A DNA stretch of 64,000 bases, taken from contig JAQPZY010001490.1 in assembly GCA_029931535.1 (NCBI GenBank), forward strand, positions 1,898,501-1,962,500, read 5' to 3'. The first letter of the stretch is position 1; every line of letters begins with the position of its first letter. The translations under genes and the position numbers were made by a program. The notes under the pieces were generated by a model. The model saw only the letters and a list, made by a program, of their open reading frames with translations. It did no database searches and was not told the origin of the DNA. Source of the DNA: Margaritifera margaritifera. Taxonomy: Eukaryota; Mollusca; Bivalvia; Unionida; Margaritiferidae. Shown one piece after another: positions 23,185-35,260 of the stretch.

Positions 23185-24317
23185 TAAGTGGATACTTACT
23201 AATTTTTAATATGAACCTTGGCAAAATGATGATGTCCAAGATTATAACATTGGAACAGTGAGTCTGATCTTTTTTTGTTGCATGTTCTTCAGATTATATC
23301 CTGTGGTAACAGCATCTTGGGATATTGCTGAAATTGGTCTGTAATCTGGAGTTAAGGCAATGGTTAATTCTGTAAGGCAGCCACAGGATATACTTTGTAG
23401 GAGTTACTTCCTGTTTGAATACATGTGTTTGTCTGGTTTGTGCAATACAGAAACCACAGGAAATACTTGAGTTGCTTCCCCATGCACAAGGGAATTCTTC
23501 TGTTAAACTATGCTGTAATACTCTTATTTTATATAGCGCTGAAAGTACAAGTAGGTCGTCATTATGAAAATATTTACAACGGATCACTGAGAACCAAGTT
23601 CGGATTTACCATAAAGAATATAGATTTTTTTTATTTTTTTTTTAAAAAGCCACTGACCTTTTTTGCACATTCCACCTTTTTCTCCATATATTCAATTTAT
23701 TTGTTCTGGCTTCATTTATCCAACAATCAGGTAAATATATCATCACAAGTGGGAAAATTTATTGACGATTGTATAAAGTTAGACTTATTTTTCTTACTTT
23801 TAGGTTAAAAATCTGAAGTTGTTAATAGACACAAGTTGTGCAGAAATATCCTCAGCCGATACATTTTGGCAGAAATAATGTGGTGCACCGTAATCCTGCT
23901 ACAGTAACAATATATGAGCTTTTCTCCAGACTTTCCCATTTTTAAAATGCTGAATGTGGCTCAAAGTTTAAATTGAAATTCAGGGTTTGAAATATACTAT
24001 AGCAAGTAGCAAATCTGTTACCTCATTACCTGTTTTATTCTTTTGCCACTTGGTGAAAATTCCAGTAGAAAATCTTGGCTAACAATTTTGAAAAGATCCA
24101 ACCCTCAGTGACACTTTTGCATCTTGTTAAGTGATTTTGATACAGGATTAAAATGTAGGTAGCAAATGTATTATTTGCTGCTCCATGCTAATTCTAACCC
24201 TGAAATTATTCTTCATTGAACTATTTCTCCACAAATGGCAAGGTTAAAGGTTACATAGTTTAGTCAACCTAATGACTTTTACAGGAAAGAAAAATGTTAC
24301 AGGGCAGAAAAATTCAT
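23185..24317. other. Unassigned
   Basis: AT-rich with T-runs at 23626-23642. The overlapping ORFs at 23294-23587 (minus) and 23425-23808 (plus) occupy the same bases, and neither has splice context. Nothing else recognised. Confidence 0.4.
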
Positions 24318-24385
24318 GGCGGGACTGGGGTTAAAACTCGGGATCACCCTAACACTATCACAGCACTCTACAACCTAAGCTATTG
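24318..24385 (-). mobile_element. tRNA-like sequence (SINE head or tRNA pseudogene)
   Basis: On the minus strand 'tagcttaggttgtagagtg' resembles tRNA box A (TAGCTCAGTTGGTAGAG) and 'gagttttaacccc' lies at the box B position, ending 'agtcccgcc'. Mismatches at conserved box B bases (TTCGA replaced by TTTTA) exclude a functional tRNA. It is probably the head of a degraded SINE. Confidence 0.5.
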
Positions 24386-24486
24386 AAAATGATACGACTG
24401 ACTTAATTTAAACATGCAACATTTCTCTCTGCTTTTTTCAGAGACATACCACCTAGTCCCATATAGTTCTCCTCAATTTTAGTCTT

Positions 24487-24850
24487 CACCAAGTGACCCT
24501 CCACTACAGTGCCTAAAACCTCTCTAAGACTAGTTAAGTTCTCAACACCAAGTGACCCTCCAATACAGTATCTACAACCTCTCTAAGACTAGTTAGGTTC
24601 TCTACACCAAGTGACCCTCCAATACAGTACCTAAAACCTCTCTAAGACTAGTTAAGTTCTCTACACCAAGTGACCCTCCAATATAGTACCTACAACCTCT
24701 CTAAGACTGGTTAGGTTCACTACACCAAGTGACCCTCCAATACAGTACCAAAAACCCTCTCTAAGATTAGTTAGGTTCTCTACACCAAGTGACCCTCCAA
24801 TACAGTACCAAAAACCTCTCTAAAACCTTAGTTAGGTTCTCTAAAACCTG
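24487..24850. repeat. 59-bp minisatellite, six copies
   Basis: The unit begins 'caccaagtgaccctccaata' and continues 'cagtacctaaaacctctcta' 'agactagttaggttctcta'. The last copies carry small indels. Confidence 0.95.
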
Positions 24851-24865
24851 AGCCATCTGAACTGA

Positions 24866-25758
24866 TGTTTCCAGGAAGGTTTTTCTCAGGATTTTAGTAC
24901 TTAGAGTCTTATCAGTACTATTTATATAGCCCTTTTGAGAAAATGGAGAGCCCCAGCCTGATTTTCACACATTTCTGAGAGTTAGGGACTCTTCTTGTGG
25001 GGTCAAAGAGAAACCCTGTCCTTTTTTTTATTTCCTTGGCTTGTCACAACTGCATGCTTCTACTTGTTATTACAGTTGGTCAACATTGAATTGACACATC
25101 AAATGTTTGTTTCCATGTATGTAGGGCCTGTCCATGCAAATGTAATTGTATCAACTTTGTTTCCTAAATCTCTGGGGTTTTTTTTATATTTTTTAATTGA
25201 TTTTTTACTTTTTGGGACCATGTGCTCTTCAGCTGACAGCTCTCATTGTACATAGCACTCACTATGTAATTAAGGGACACAACCCTTGTTAGACATTGAG
25301 TATATTGTATATTACAGAGTTACTTCCCTTGTATAGAGCAGCAGCACACTCTTCATGTCGTTACTGTTATACACATATAACACTATGCTTTGACTTAATA
25401 ATTTTTGTATTAGTGGTAATTGCAAGGGTTTCGATGATTTTGCATAAATAGTAAGCAATCTGTTGGTTAAATTTTGCTTAGTTTTTTTTTTTTATAACTT
25501 ATTGTAAAGTTATTACAGATGTAAAAATTAGTCTTACTATGAAGACAAATTGGAAAGTATCCAGTAAACAAGTGGAATTTCTTTTATGAAGAAAAACAAA
25601 TATGCTTTATATACAGCAGTGTAATGTTATTGATTTCACAGTTCATTCTACTCTAATTAAATATTTTAGGACTGTATGGAAAAATAGGGGCAAATCACGA
25701 CTATGATTTTATACTCAACAGAACATGTACAAAATATACACGTGTGAAAAGTATCTGT
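24866..25758. other. Unassigned
   Basis: No recognised repeats. The plus ORF 24995-25255 has hydrophobic T-rich runs typical of AT-rich noise and no splice sites of quality. Confidence 0.4.
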
Positions 25759-25977
25759 TACCGTATATACTCACATATAATCTAATACCAACTGCAAACT
25801 GCATAGACCCATATCTGCTGTCGCATAATGTGCCAACCGATATGGGTCCATGCAGTTTGTTGGGACTAATCAGTTGAACAAACAACATAGACCATGAGCT
25901 TACGGCGCATTATGTGACAGCAGATCAGGATCTATGTTGTATGCATTTGTACTGGGCTTATAAATGAGTATATATGA
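25759..25977 (+). mobile_element. Compound double-hairpin MITE, copy 5 (A-B)
   Basis: Left end taccgtatatactcacatat, right end cttataaatgagtatatatg. Hairpin A has several mutations, including cagatctg to catatctg on one arm and a matching gatatggg on the other. Hairpin B keeps gcagatcaggatct. Confidence 0.85.
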
Positions 25978-26855
25978 TAAGCCTACTTGACTTTTTTTAG
26001 TAAGTATCAGAAGTAGAATTTATGTACAGACTTTTTTTTCTCCTATTAAAACTCAGTCGACTGGCGGCTGAGACCTGTAACTAGGAGTCATAGAAATTGT
26101 GCCTTGGTCTTACTTCCCCTGTGGGTTCAGGGTTGTAGAGTAGGCCTGATGCATCCTTGCTGCATGTCATAAGAGGGAACTTGTTTGCAGTGGGTTGCAT
26201 CCCATCTTGTTTGAGGAGAAGATCCAGGTAGTTGAGTAGAGAACAGGCTGAAGGTTGCCACACTGATATAACACATTACTTTGGTCTCAGTTTCAGCTAG
26301 ACGGGTGGTCAGAAGGGCCCTGTCTGATAGTTGGCTAGTCATGCCCAGCTTCAGGGGCTGTGTTAAAGATGTTCACTTTAACACTTTTCCATACAGTTTA
26401 AAAGTGATCTTGTGATTAATGAACAAAGTGTTATTCACCAAACCTTACAAAGGACATAGCCTATAGCTGCAATTGGCAGTGGCAAGGGTCATTGGAGCAA
26501 AGTTTCTACTTTGCGTGAGTATATCACCCTGTGTAGCCATGACATGAGAAATGCAATAACTGAGCATAAAATATCTCTGTCCCCTTTTGGGACTCTGAGG
26601 CAGGTGGGGAACACCGGTGATGAAAGAATAATATAACATTATGGGAAAACCAACACAAACTTCAACCATTGGCATGAGACCAAGTCTTAATAGGACCAGG
26701 AATAAAACAACCAGCAACTCGGATGAGGAAACTTGTTAGAGTCGAAAACCAAAAACTAACCAAGCTATCACCTTTTGTGATATCTAAAGCACTTTAGAAC
26801 TTGGCTGGAGAGCCATGAAGTGTCAAAAAGTTCATTTCGGGTCAGCTTCTTGTAG
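25978..26855. other. Unassigned, GC higher than neighbours
   Basis: A stretch at 26040-26740 is noticeably less AT-rich than the flanks. Open frames on the minus strand (26081-26263, 26127-26342, 26445-26717) have mixed composition, but no domain or splice structure was recognised. It may belong to an unidentified element together with the inverted repeat that follows. Confidence 0.35.
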
Positions 26856-27290
26856 AGTGTGGTTGCAAAGCTCACTCTGACAATCTACTTCACTCAAAGC
26901 GGTTTGTGGAGATATCCATTATTACCGCACAAATTTCTCAACTCATCAAGAGGTGTTGTTTGATCTTGAGACTTGGATGGCTGCAGTGAGGCTGAGATGC
27001 TAAAAAGCTCAGATCTCAGAACATCTCACAAGTAAGACAAATCAAAATTTGCCATAATGGCAAGTTGATTCCCACAAACACTTACATACTGACATTCAGC
27101 TGCGTCACTCTATCTGCATTGATCAAAACCAGAATTTCAAGCATCTCAGCCTCACTGCAGCCATCCAAGTCTTAAGATCAAACAACACCTCTTGTTGAGT
27201 TGAGAGATTTGTGTGGTAAAACCTTAATGGGTATCTCCACAAACAGCTTTGAGTGAAGTAGATTGTCAGAGTGAGCTTTGCAGCCACACT
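26856..27290. mobile_element. 435-bp inverted repeat (fold-back)
   Basis: Arms 26856-27001 and 27140-27290 are reverse complements of about 150 bp with scattered differences ('gaggtgttgtttgatctt' / 'aagatcaaacaacacctc'; 'ggatggctgcagtgaggctg' / 'cagcctcactgcagccatcc'). The 138-bp loop has no arm homology. It ends about 30 bp before the LINE begins. No other copy is seen in the window. Confidence 0.8.
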
Positions 27291-27663
27291 CCATCAACTT
27301 TTGAAGCACTTATCTGAAATAGCTCTAAATAAACATCAATAAAATTTGGGAAACTGGTGACTTTCTGCAGTCTTAGTGAGAAGCAACTATGATACCAGTA
27401 CCCAAATCTGGAAAGGACCAAAACGACCCTTCCAACTATCATCCCATAGTATTAATAAGCTCAATTTGCAAAACCATGGAACAAATGATAAATGATAGAC
27501 TGCTCTGGTATATGGTATCGAACAAAACTGCAGTCAAACCTGTCACTAGCAGCCACTTGTGGGAAAATGCAAAACTGGCCGTTGCACACAGGTGACCTCA
27601 GTACGCAGGTTCGCCTTTTAAAATTGGTTTTTGAGAAAATACCATGCACTGAATATCATTATC

Positions 27664-27666
<3 letters not shown>

Positions 27667-27709
<43 letters not shown>

Positions 27710-27712
27710 TAT
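27667..27712. repeat. (ATT)n microsatellite
   Basis: A pure trinucleotide run with a few interruptions. The Tyr- and Ile-rich ORFs across it are artefacts. Confidence 0.95.
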
Positions 27713-28108
27713 TACATTATCAAGATTGTTTTATGTGCACTATACAACAAAATCATAATTACGGGTATATGTTTTTCTCTTCCAAATTTATGTTCCACAC
27801 AAGATTACTGTATCCGGCTCACTTTAATTCATCCTATAAATGAAATTATCACCAACTTAAAATATGCACAGATCTTAGTTTCTTCACGCTTTAAAAACAA
27901 TATCTGGATTTGTCAAGTGCTCAACTTTGCAAGATCAAAAGACAGTTGTCTTATGTGAGAAGCCTGTGATGAACAGAAAATCAAAAGAAGCCGTATATGG
28001 TTATTTGTTGTGACCCATGAACTGAAAGTTCACCTGCCTTTACAGACACATTTTGAATATTGAATGACCCCTGACCCTAATGAAAAGGGATGTAACTCAT
28101 ATCTCTTC

Positions 28109-28318
28109 TCAAAGACAAACTTTTTTCTTCAGAGATACATGTAGTTTTAATTCACAAGCAAATAGATGAAGATATCTAACTATTCCTGTCACACAGGCAC
28201 AAAAGGTGAGTTCCATTTCTGCTGCAATAACACAACTACTTTTCCCACCATCTAGGAAATTAATTGCTTCAGCCCTCTCCTCTAATGATAAAAACTGCCT
28301 CGCCTTCGAATTTGACAT
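28109..28318 (-). pseudogene. CENP-B N-terminal domain of a Tigger/pogo transposase (fragment)
   Basis: The minus frame from the ATG at 28316-28318 reads MSNSKARQFLSLEERAEAIN then FLDGGKSSCVIAAEMEL. This matches the CENP-B N-terminal helix-turn-helix pattern (a basic start, 'fLsLeeR..aI..ldgGkss..IAaemgv', then a third helix around GIVR). This family binds transposon ends. The similarity fades after about residue 47, and the second helix-turn-helix, the DDE catalytic domain and the C-terminus are absent. It lies inside the terminal repeats of the 27531-28653 element, which confirms that element's class. Confidence 0.75.
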
Positions 28319-29865
28319 TGTGGCACTGTTGAGTTACACTATCAACGTGACTGGAGTACAAGTGAGATAAGAAATGTTTGCACATGGATTAACATGATAT
28401 TCCTTTATCTAAACAATGCCTTCTTCATGAAGCAAAAGATGGAACGTTCACTGTTGTAGATACACGCCAGTGACCGCTTAAGGCAGGGAGAAACCATTGT
28501 TTGCTAAATAAACACCTGGCTGCTGACCACGGAAAGCCGGTGACTGTTACATACAGGACATTTATATAGGAAATTTTTTTTGGGGGGAATTAGAATGGCC
28601 GTTGTGAACAGGTGACTGCTGAATAAAGGTGACCATTATGACAGGTTTGACTGTACTATCTGACGCTTAACATGGATTCAGATGCAAGAGAAGCACAATA
28701 AACCATTGTGTCAGATATTAATCATTTATTAGTTGATGTCATTTTTCAACTTGGACAAAACTTTTGACACCACATGGAAGCATGGCATTATGAATAACCT
28801 ATTTAACATAGGTCCAAGGGACCATCAACCTAATTTTATCCCCAGATTTTTTGAAAGATAGAAACTTAAGAGTTAAGGTGGGCAGCACCCTTTCTGAAAG
28901 CTATCCTTAGGAGAAGGGCGTACCTCAGGGCAGCATATTATCAGTCACCCTATTCAGTATCAAAATTAGGAACTTAGTGAAATGCCTTCATCCAGAAACA
29001 GACTGCTCATTATATGTTGACAACTTTGTGATCTGCTATAGATCAAAGAGTGTGCATATTTTGAATGCCAATGATGAATAAACATAAACAAAGTTCAAAA
29101 ATAGGCAGAAGAAGAAAACGGGTTCAGATTTATGGAATCAAGAACTAACTATGCATTTCTGCCAATTGCATCGTATTCATGATGACCCGAAGCTCTATCT
29201 TAACAGTTGTTTTATTCCTGTTGTGGAGGAGAGTACATTTTTAGGGCTTATTTTTTACTGTAAATTAACTTTTCTTCCACGTACTGTACATGTATTAGAT
29301 ACCTCAGGGACAAATGTTAAAAATCACTGGATTTAATGCGAGTCGTGGCAAACACAGATTGGGGAGCAGATCAGAAGGTGTCGCTCCATTTATACAGGTC
29401 ATTAGTAAGATCAAAACTGGACTATGGCTCGATTGTGTACAGATCAGTTTGTAAATCTTAAATGCAGATGCTTGAGACTTCGACTCGGTCCGAGTGCATT
29501 TAGAACTTCCCCTCAGAAACACTCTTATGTTAAGGCCAACGAACCATCACTTTATCTGAGACAAATGAAATTGACTCCTCTATATGCTACCAAACTATCT
29601 TCTAATTCATTTAACGCTGCAAATGATGTCTTTAGGTCCCAATACCAAAACTTGTACATTTACTTTCAGAAACCAAACTTCATTCCACCTTTTGGCATAT
29701 GAATTTGCCCTCATTTAGAAACAGCAAAAAGCAATGTTGGAAATATTGCAAAATTCTATATTCCCAAATCAAAAGCTCCCAAGATAATATTTGACTTGTG
29801 CGAATTCAACAAATCACCTTTTCCAGAGTAAATTCAATGAAGTCAGAACCTCGTATCATAGCCAT

Positions 29866-30240
29866 ATGTCCATGTATACAGACAGTTCGAAAGATGGAGA
29901 TAAAATTGGAGCTGCCATTGCAACACCCCATGGCACCATCTCGAGCTGTTTACTGGATAAAACCTCAGTTCTTACTGCAGAAGTTAGAGCCATACTTGAA
30001 GCTTTGAATTCTGTTGAAGCCTAAAAAACCCCCCCCCAAATTTCATCATCTTTTCAGATTCCCTTTCCACCTTGAAAGCCTTGCCTAATCATAAATCCAA
30101 CAACCCATTAATGTCCCAGATATTATAGAAGCATGATGTTCTCATACAATCTGGAAAAAGTATTCTGTACTGTTGGCTGCCTAGTCACATTGTCATAAAG
30201 GGTAATGAAAGGGCAGATAAAGCAGCCAAAGCTGCCCTGC
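29866..30240 (+). pseudogene. RNase H domain of the LINE
   Basis: The acidic residues expected of RNase HI are all visible: Asp in MYTDSSKDGDKIGAAIA, Glu in LTAEVRAILEAL, Asp in IIFSDSLSTLKAL and Asp in GNERADKAAKAA, with the conserved WLPSH before the last. A frameshift at the C-run near 30025-30040 and a stop near 30127 break the frame. The domain would degrade the RNA strand during reverse transcription. Its catalytic residues survive although the reverse transcriptase box does not. Confidence 0.8.
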
Positions 30241-30889
30241 AGTCACCCATTTCCGAATGGAAGATTCCATATACTGACTTAAAATATTGTATCAATAAGC
30301 ATGTTGATCATAGTTGGTAAAATATGTGGAATGAAAATGTCTTAAACTTAAGAACATCAGACCCACTATTGAAGAGTGGCATCCTTCCTATAGAACAAAT
30401 CGGAGAGATGAGGTGGTATTGTGCCGTTCATGTATCGGACACACACACCAGACTCATGCATACCTCCTCAAGAGTGAACCTTGACCGGACTGTGTACCCA
30501 TGTAGAGTATGTCGATTTCCACCCAGCAAAATGGAAGTATTTTGATGTAAACTGCTTGAAGAAACTGTATGAGGACATACCATCCGCTAAAATCATAGAC
30601 TTTTTAAGGGAATGTGGCTTATACAATAAATTTAAATAATGTTTTAAGGATTTTACAGCATTACCTTTATCTATTATTTTATATACATTTTACAGAATTG
30701 TAACATTTTTACATTTTATATTTTACCTCGTTGTACTTAATTTTGCATTTTTTGGAATGGCTTAAATCCCTAAATTTTTGTACAATTTATTTTTACCCTT
30801 TTTTTTTTTTTAACTTAACCTTTTGTTTGCACTACATAGCTACTTTTGTGCTGAGGTGCCGTAAAACACCACTACTTACATACATTCAT

Positions 30890-32505
30890 GGTCTTATTAT
30901 AAGGGAGTTGACTCTTGTTTCCTTAATGAGTATGGTTTTCAGGAAAAGGTTGGTTCCCTTGGTGTGTACACATTACTTTCCTGAATGTTTCCTTTTTGTA
31001 TTTTTTCCTGCAGATTGATGTGATTCATATTTTATGAAAATAGTTTTTACTGCTTTTTTTTTTGTTAATAATTAAATTATAATTTGTTGTGTAGCCTCCT
31101 TTATTTTTCAAGTATGTTGTATGTATACATGTTCCAGTCCTCTCAAAGGGTTCTTGGGTAATTCAGAATATTATATTTCAGTTCAGCCATGAATAAAGAA
31201 ATTAATAAATGAAGAAAAAATTGATTAGATCAACATTTATCAAATATTGAACATTTACAAGTATGGTAATCATATTTGTTTCACTGCAGTGCAGTACTTT
31301 GCACGGCTTTAATGTGTAAAAATAAATCTTACTGTAGAACAACAAGTTACCAGTCGTATGTACATGTATTTCCACTTGAGCCACGGAGCAAAAGGTGACA
31401 CAAATAATGTGAAATAAAATGTGTTTATTAACATAAGCAATCAAAGAATAAGACTATTGAGGTTTATAAGCATTATTTGATCCTTTAGTAAGGCTTGTAC
31501 CCAATTTAGTTACTATGCAACAGATTTAATATTTCACAGGGAGTAAATGTGACGTGTAGGCAGCTTTATTGCCTAGATCCTTTCGTCAGATTGACCTGGA
31601 AAAACTTTTTTTTGGGGTCTTCTGTAGAAAATGCACCTTCTCCTGAAAATAAGAAATTAGGTAAAATAAGTGCATGTTATGTACATCAAAATATGGGGGG
31701 TTTATTTATATATATGGTTATAGGGTGGGAATCACAATGGTTTCCAAGTTATGACTAAGTCTGGAGTGTAGAGTAAACCCCGGGGTCAATGTCTGTTGCA
31801 TTTATAAATTTTTCTTTTCATGCCAGTAAGTGTATATATGGTTATAGAGCAGACTGTCAATAGTTTATGTGTTATGACCCAGGGACTAAATTCTTAGGTG
31901 GGGGATAAGGGAGGACATGGTCCAGGGGTCCCAATCAGACATATGTTGATAATTGGTTCTTTGATCACATATATTGATTTGAAGACAAGTGAGACATAAA
32001 AATCTGGACTTATTTGAAATTTATGTAAAATCACAACCAATCCCCTCACCCCACCGCCACAGGTATGATCACATTCAGAAAGTGGGGGCATAATCCACAC
32101 CCATAGAGCTATCATTACCCAGGTTTCATGTGTCTAGCTCTAAAGTTATGTAGGAGTTAAAGTGCATTTCACACGTGCATGTATGTATGGATGGACAGAC
32201 AGTCTGTAACTCAAAATCACCATGCTTCAAAAAGTATTGTGATAATTAATAATTACAGTGAAATTGGCATCAAAAGTAATCAGTACTCATCAATGGCTCG
32301 CTGCAGCAATATCCCCATACTTTTTACTGCTTATTGCAAACCCAACCCCTTCATTCCAGTAATAGCCCCCCCCCTCCACCTGACAGTGACCCAGGGGAGA
32401 TAATGCAAAATCCATCATTTATATCGTGTCATTTTGCTATGACTGCATGTCTGACTTTTGACCAGCAAATAATTGAAAATACCACAATTTGTGTATTTAT
32501 GTGTG
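30890..32505. other. Unassigned between two LINEs
   Basis: AT-rich DNA. A short tail-like 'aataaagaaattaataaatg' stands at about 31192-31211. No coding or RNA feature is supported. Confidence 0.4.
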
Positions 32506-32511
32506 TGTGTA

Positions 32512-32563
<52 letters not shown>

Positions 32564-32582
32564 TACACACACACACACACAT
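32506..32582. repeat. (TA)n / (AC)n compound microsatellite
   Basis: A gtgtgt stretch, a long alternating TA run, then (AC)n. It abuts the point where LINE homology begins, and all ORFs across it are artefacts. Confidence 0.95.
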
Positions 32583-32587
32583 GATCT

Positions 32588-33941
32588 TATTCATGGTAAT
32601 CAGTCTGGCTTTTGACAGAATCACTTGTGTGAAATTGCACTTATATTGTCTATGATTGATAAATGGCTGAAAGCATTAGATAAAGGAGAAATGGTTGTCA
32701 CTATTATGGTTGATTTTCATAAAGCTTTTGATCTTGTAGACCATGAAATTTTGCTTGAAGAACTGAAAATATATCAGTGTAATGAAAACTCTCTAAACTG
32801 GTTTCCTTCTTACTTGAAAATAATTTACAAGATGCTCTTAACAGACTTGAAGTACAGTGCAAGGAAAACAGTATAATCATAAATACGGAAAAAACAAAAA
32901 CCCTACTACCGTAGATACAACAAAACAAAAATGAGTAAGGCTAGATAGTGACAAACACCAAGTTCTGTTTGACGATGTGAACCTTAATATGACCTATCAT
33001 GATACAATTCTTGGTATATTTGTACATGTAGATAACAATCTAACTTGGTCTATTCACATTAAACATGTTTCAAAAAGGTTAATTCTTATCTTTGGCTACT
33101 TAAGAAAATCAGAACATTCATTCCTTTTCAGTATAGGGTCATCTTTTATAAAAGTTATATTCAGCCATATCTGGACTATTGCAATGTAATTTGGGGTAAT
33201 ACCTCTAATTCAAACATAACAAAACGTGTAAGACTCCAAAAGAGGGCATGCCATTTAATTCTGGATCAATGTATAGACAATTTGCAGGACGCAATAAATA
33301 ATATACAAATTTTACCAATACATGAAAGAATATTTATTAGAAAGGCCAAATTTATGTATAAAGTGTCCAGAAAAGCCATTCATGTCTACCTAAGCAATAT
33401 CTTTTACCAATTAGTTGCTGATGGTACTCCAAATTTAAGGTATGTTAGAAGTAAAAATTACATTATACCAAGACCAAAGAAGGAATTGTTTAAAAAGAGC
33501 TTTCAGTATACTGGTCCACTGGTATGGAACAACATTCCCAGTGAAGTAAGGCAGGCTCCTAGTATTTCTGCTTTTTATAATCAATGTCTCAAATGGATGA
33601 AATCTTAAGACAATCGAACAGTTCTATTTATATAAATACCTCTTGCTTTTCACTGCTTATACATCTTTTTCACAGATGAATTTTTCAATACAGTATGATT
33701 TTTTTTATATATGTTTATGTGTTCACTGATGCTTGTGTGTATGTTCTGCATTTGAAACTTTGATTTTCCGAATAACTCGATTCTTTAGTGTCAAGCCAAA
33801 TTTATCGTATTGTGCTGTATATACTGTGTGTATTATACATAACAGCTAGAAGGCCTCAAGGTAGATAAGTTCTGTAACTAATTGAGTTACCTTCTCTAAA
33901 TAAAGTCATTATATTATTATTATTATTATTATTATTATTAC
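32588..33941 (+). mobile_element. Second non-LTR retrotransposon (CR1/L2-like?), internally deleted
   Basis: Reverse transcriptase coding starts at LIHGNQSGF (near 32588), followed by MIDKWLKALDKGEM and the catalytic-domain motif VDFHKAFDLVDHEILLEEL (32704-32760). At about 32820 the frame jumps straight to a thumb-region motif (DALNRLEVQCKENSIIINTE), so the segment with the YxDD catalytic box is deleted. The C-terminal region is well preserved: YIQPYLDYCNVIWG (around 33160-33200), then LPIHERIFIRKAKFMYKVS and YTGPLVWNNIPSEVRQAPSI, ending KWMKS and TAA at 33606-33608. The 3' UTR ends with aataaagtcatt and (ATT)n, and the same end is found at 40985-41080. The clade is not certain. Confidence 0.8.
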
Positions 33942-34761
33942 ACACTCAATGTTTCTTGACTTCCTGGATGTATCTTGTGATATGGGCATGTTGCATACCA
34001 AAATTGGGTTAGCTTAAAAATTTTGTCTTAGCTTTAATTTCAATATTGTTTTATCTATTGCCACCAAAGTTACAATGTGGGTGCATCTTGTAATAAGCAT
34101 TAGTCTCACATCAAAACTTGGTTACTGTGATCTATTTTCCAGAGTTTATACATGAATTTTTAAAAAGAGGTTCCCATGAGTTTGACAATGGACCCTCTTC
34201 CAACAGGAAACATCTCACAGTAGAGTGGACATGTATTTCAGAAATCTCCATTTTTTTAATTTACTCCAGAAAATTGTGTTGATGATTGTTCTCTTTTCCC
34301 AATTTTCCCAGGTCCTATTTTTAATCACCTATCTTTGAAAAAGTCATTGACTTTACAAATGCTTTACAAGATTGCTTTAAAAATTGTGAAGGAAAGAAAA
34401 AGCCAACATATTCAAACTACATAAAGGATATGATAGTGAAACTTTGTCTTTTTTTAAAATATACAACATTAAATTTTTTTTCATTATATTCAACAGTTTT
34501 TTCTGTTTATCGAATGCCTTATAGAACTGTTTCCATGGAGACAGACAGATGGACAGAGAAATTAAAACTTAGTTGTTATCATAATTATAGAGGGGGCTAT
34601 CTACAGGCACTTCGTATGGATAATTCCTTATGAAACCAGAGGGTCTCTCCATAGACAGAAGGATGGATGGATTAAAAGAGAAATAGGCAGGAGAACACAG
34701 GGAAGGGAGGCAAGACATAATTATGAAACATACCATGTAAATGGCTTGTATTCACTGTTTA
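33942..34761. other. Unassigned
   Basis: AT-rich. Phrases such as 'ccaccaaagttacaatgtgg' hint at a diverged dispersed repeat. No gene. Confidence 0.35.
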
Positions 34762-34925
34762 TTGCTTGACTGATTTATTGAGTGGCGTTTAATGGCACAT
34801 AAGCACGTGAAAGACTAGTTCTAAGGGAAAGTGCCTTGCCCAGACACACACTCCACAGCAGCCTACATAGGCTGACCTGGGTAGGATTCAAACCTGCAAA
34901 TCACTGACTTGAGATAATCAGGAAT
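34762..34925 (-). mobile_element. tRNA-derived SINE with 'gggcaaggcactttc' core
   Basis: On the minus strand a tRNA-like part with box B (ggtttgaatcctaccc) is followed by 'gtgtgtctgggcaaggcact' 'ttcccttag' and a tail 'gtgcttatgtgccattaaac' 'gccact'. The tail matches the 3' end of the LINE at 30889 at most positions. Related to 7586-7725. Confidence 0.7.
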
Positions 34926-35260
34926 GTTTGTTTTCATAGAATAAACATGTTTGTCATTAACAGAGACAGAGACACCTGAATTATACCTGTGAATCAGGCC
35001 TCAGTTGAGTGTTTCCTAAATCTCCAGCAAGCTGTGACATTTATTTTTTCTTGATTTGTTTGCATACTTTTCAAGCTCTGGACTTGTGTCCATGACATTA
35101 TCTGTTATCTTGATACTAGTTCCCTGCACTTTTAGGTTACCTGACACTGTCATATATAAAGGAGCTAAGGTTAAAAAAGAGTTCACATTAATGCAGATAA
35201 AGATAATCTTGTTTACTTCAAAGTCTACGTTATCTATCTTGGACATTGTAGCAACACTAA

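Larger units (their letters stand above)
27531..28653 (-). mobile_element. Tigger-like DNA transposon inside the LINE
   Basis: Perfect 15-bp terminal repeats cagtcaaacctgtca / tgacaggtttgactg bound 1,123 bp. The right flank is TA; the left is TG, so one base of a TA duplication has probably mutated. Subterminal 'ctggccgttgcacacaggtga' / 'tggccgttgtgaacaggtga' blocks repeat near both ends. The interior holds an (ATT)n microsatellite and, on the minus strand, a CENP-B-type N-terminal domain. The rest of the transposase is gone. Confidence 0.85.
27320..30889 (+). mobile_element. RNase H-bearing non-LTR retrotransposon (I/Nimb- or Jockey-like), 5'-truncated and split
   Basis: The element starts inside ORF2. 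The reverse transcriptase begins at 27389 (PVPKSGKDQNDPSNY, SSICKTMEQMINDRLLWYM) and is interrupted at 27531 by a Tigger element. It resumes at 28654 (HGFRC near 28672, LDKTFDTTWKHGIMN, then an EEGVPQGS-like block near 28915-28940). The catalytic box at 29013-29024 reads Y-V-D-N instead of YVDD. A thumb region (29150-29500) and an RNase H domain (29866-30240) follow, then a Cys-containing C-terminal region ending LRECGLYNKFK and TAA at 30637-30639. The 3' UTR ends near 'tgtgctgaggtgccgtaaaa' 'caccacta'. Several stops and frameshifts make it dead. Possession of RNase H places it in the I-group of LINEs. Confidence 0.85.

Noticed and set aside
27492..27843. ORFs with poly-Tyr and poly-Ile
   Set aside because: They translate the (ATT)n run inside the Tigger element.
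32334..32655. Several ORFs with Tyr/Ile/Thr/His runs on both strands
   Set aside because: They translate the (TA)n/(AC)n microsatellite.
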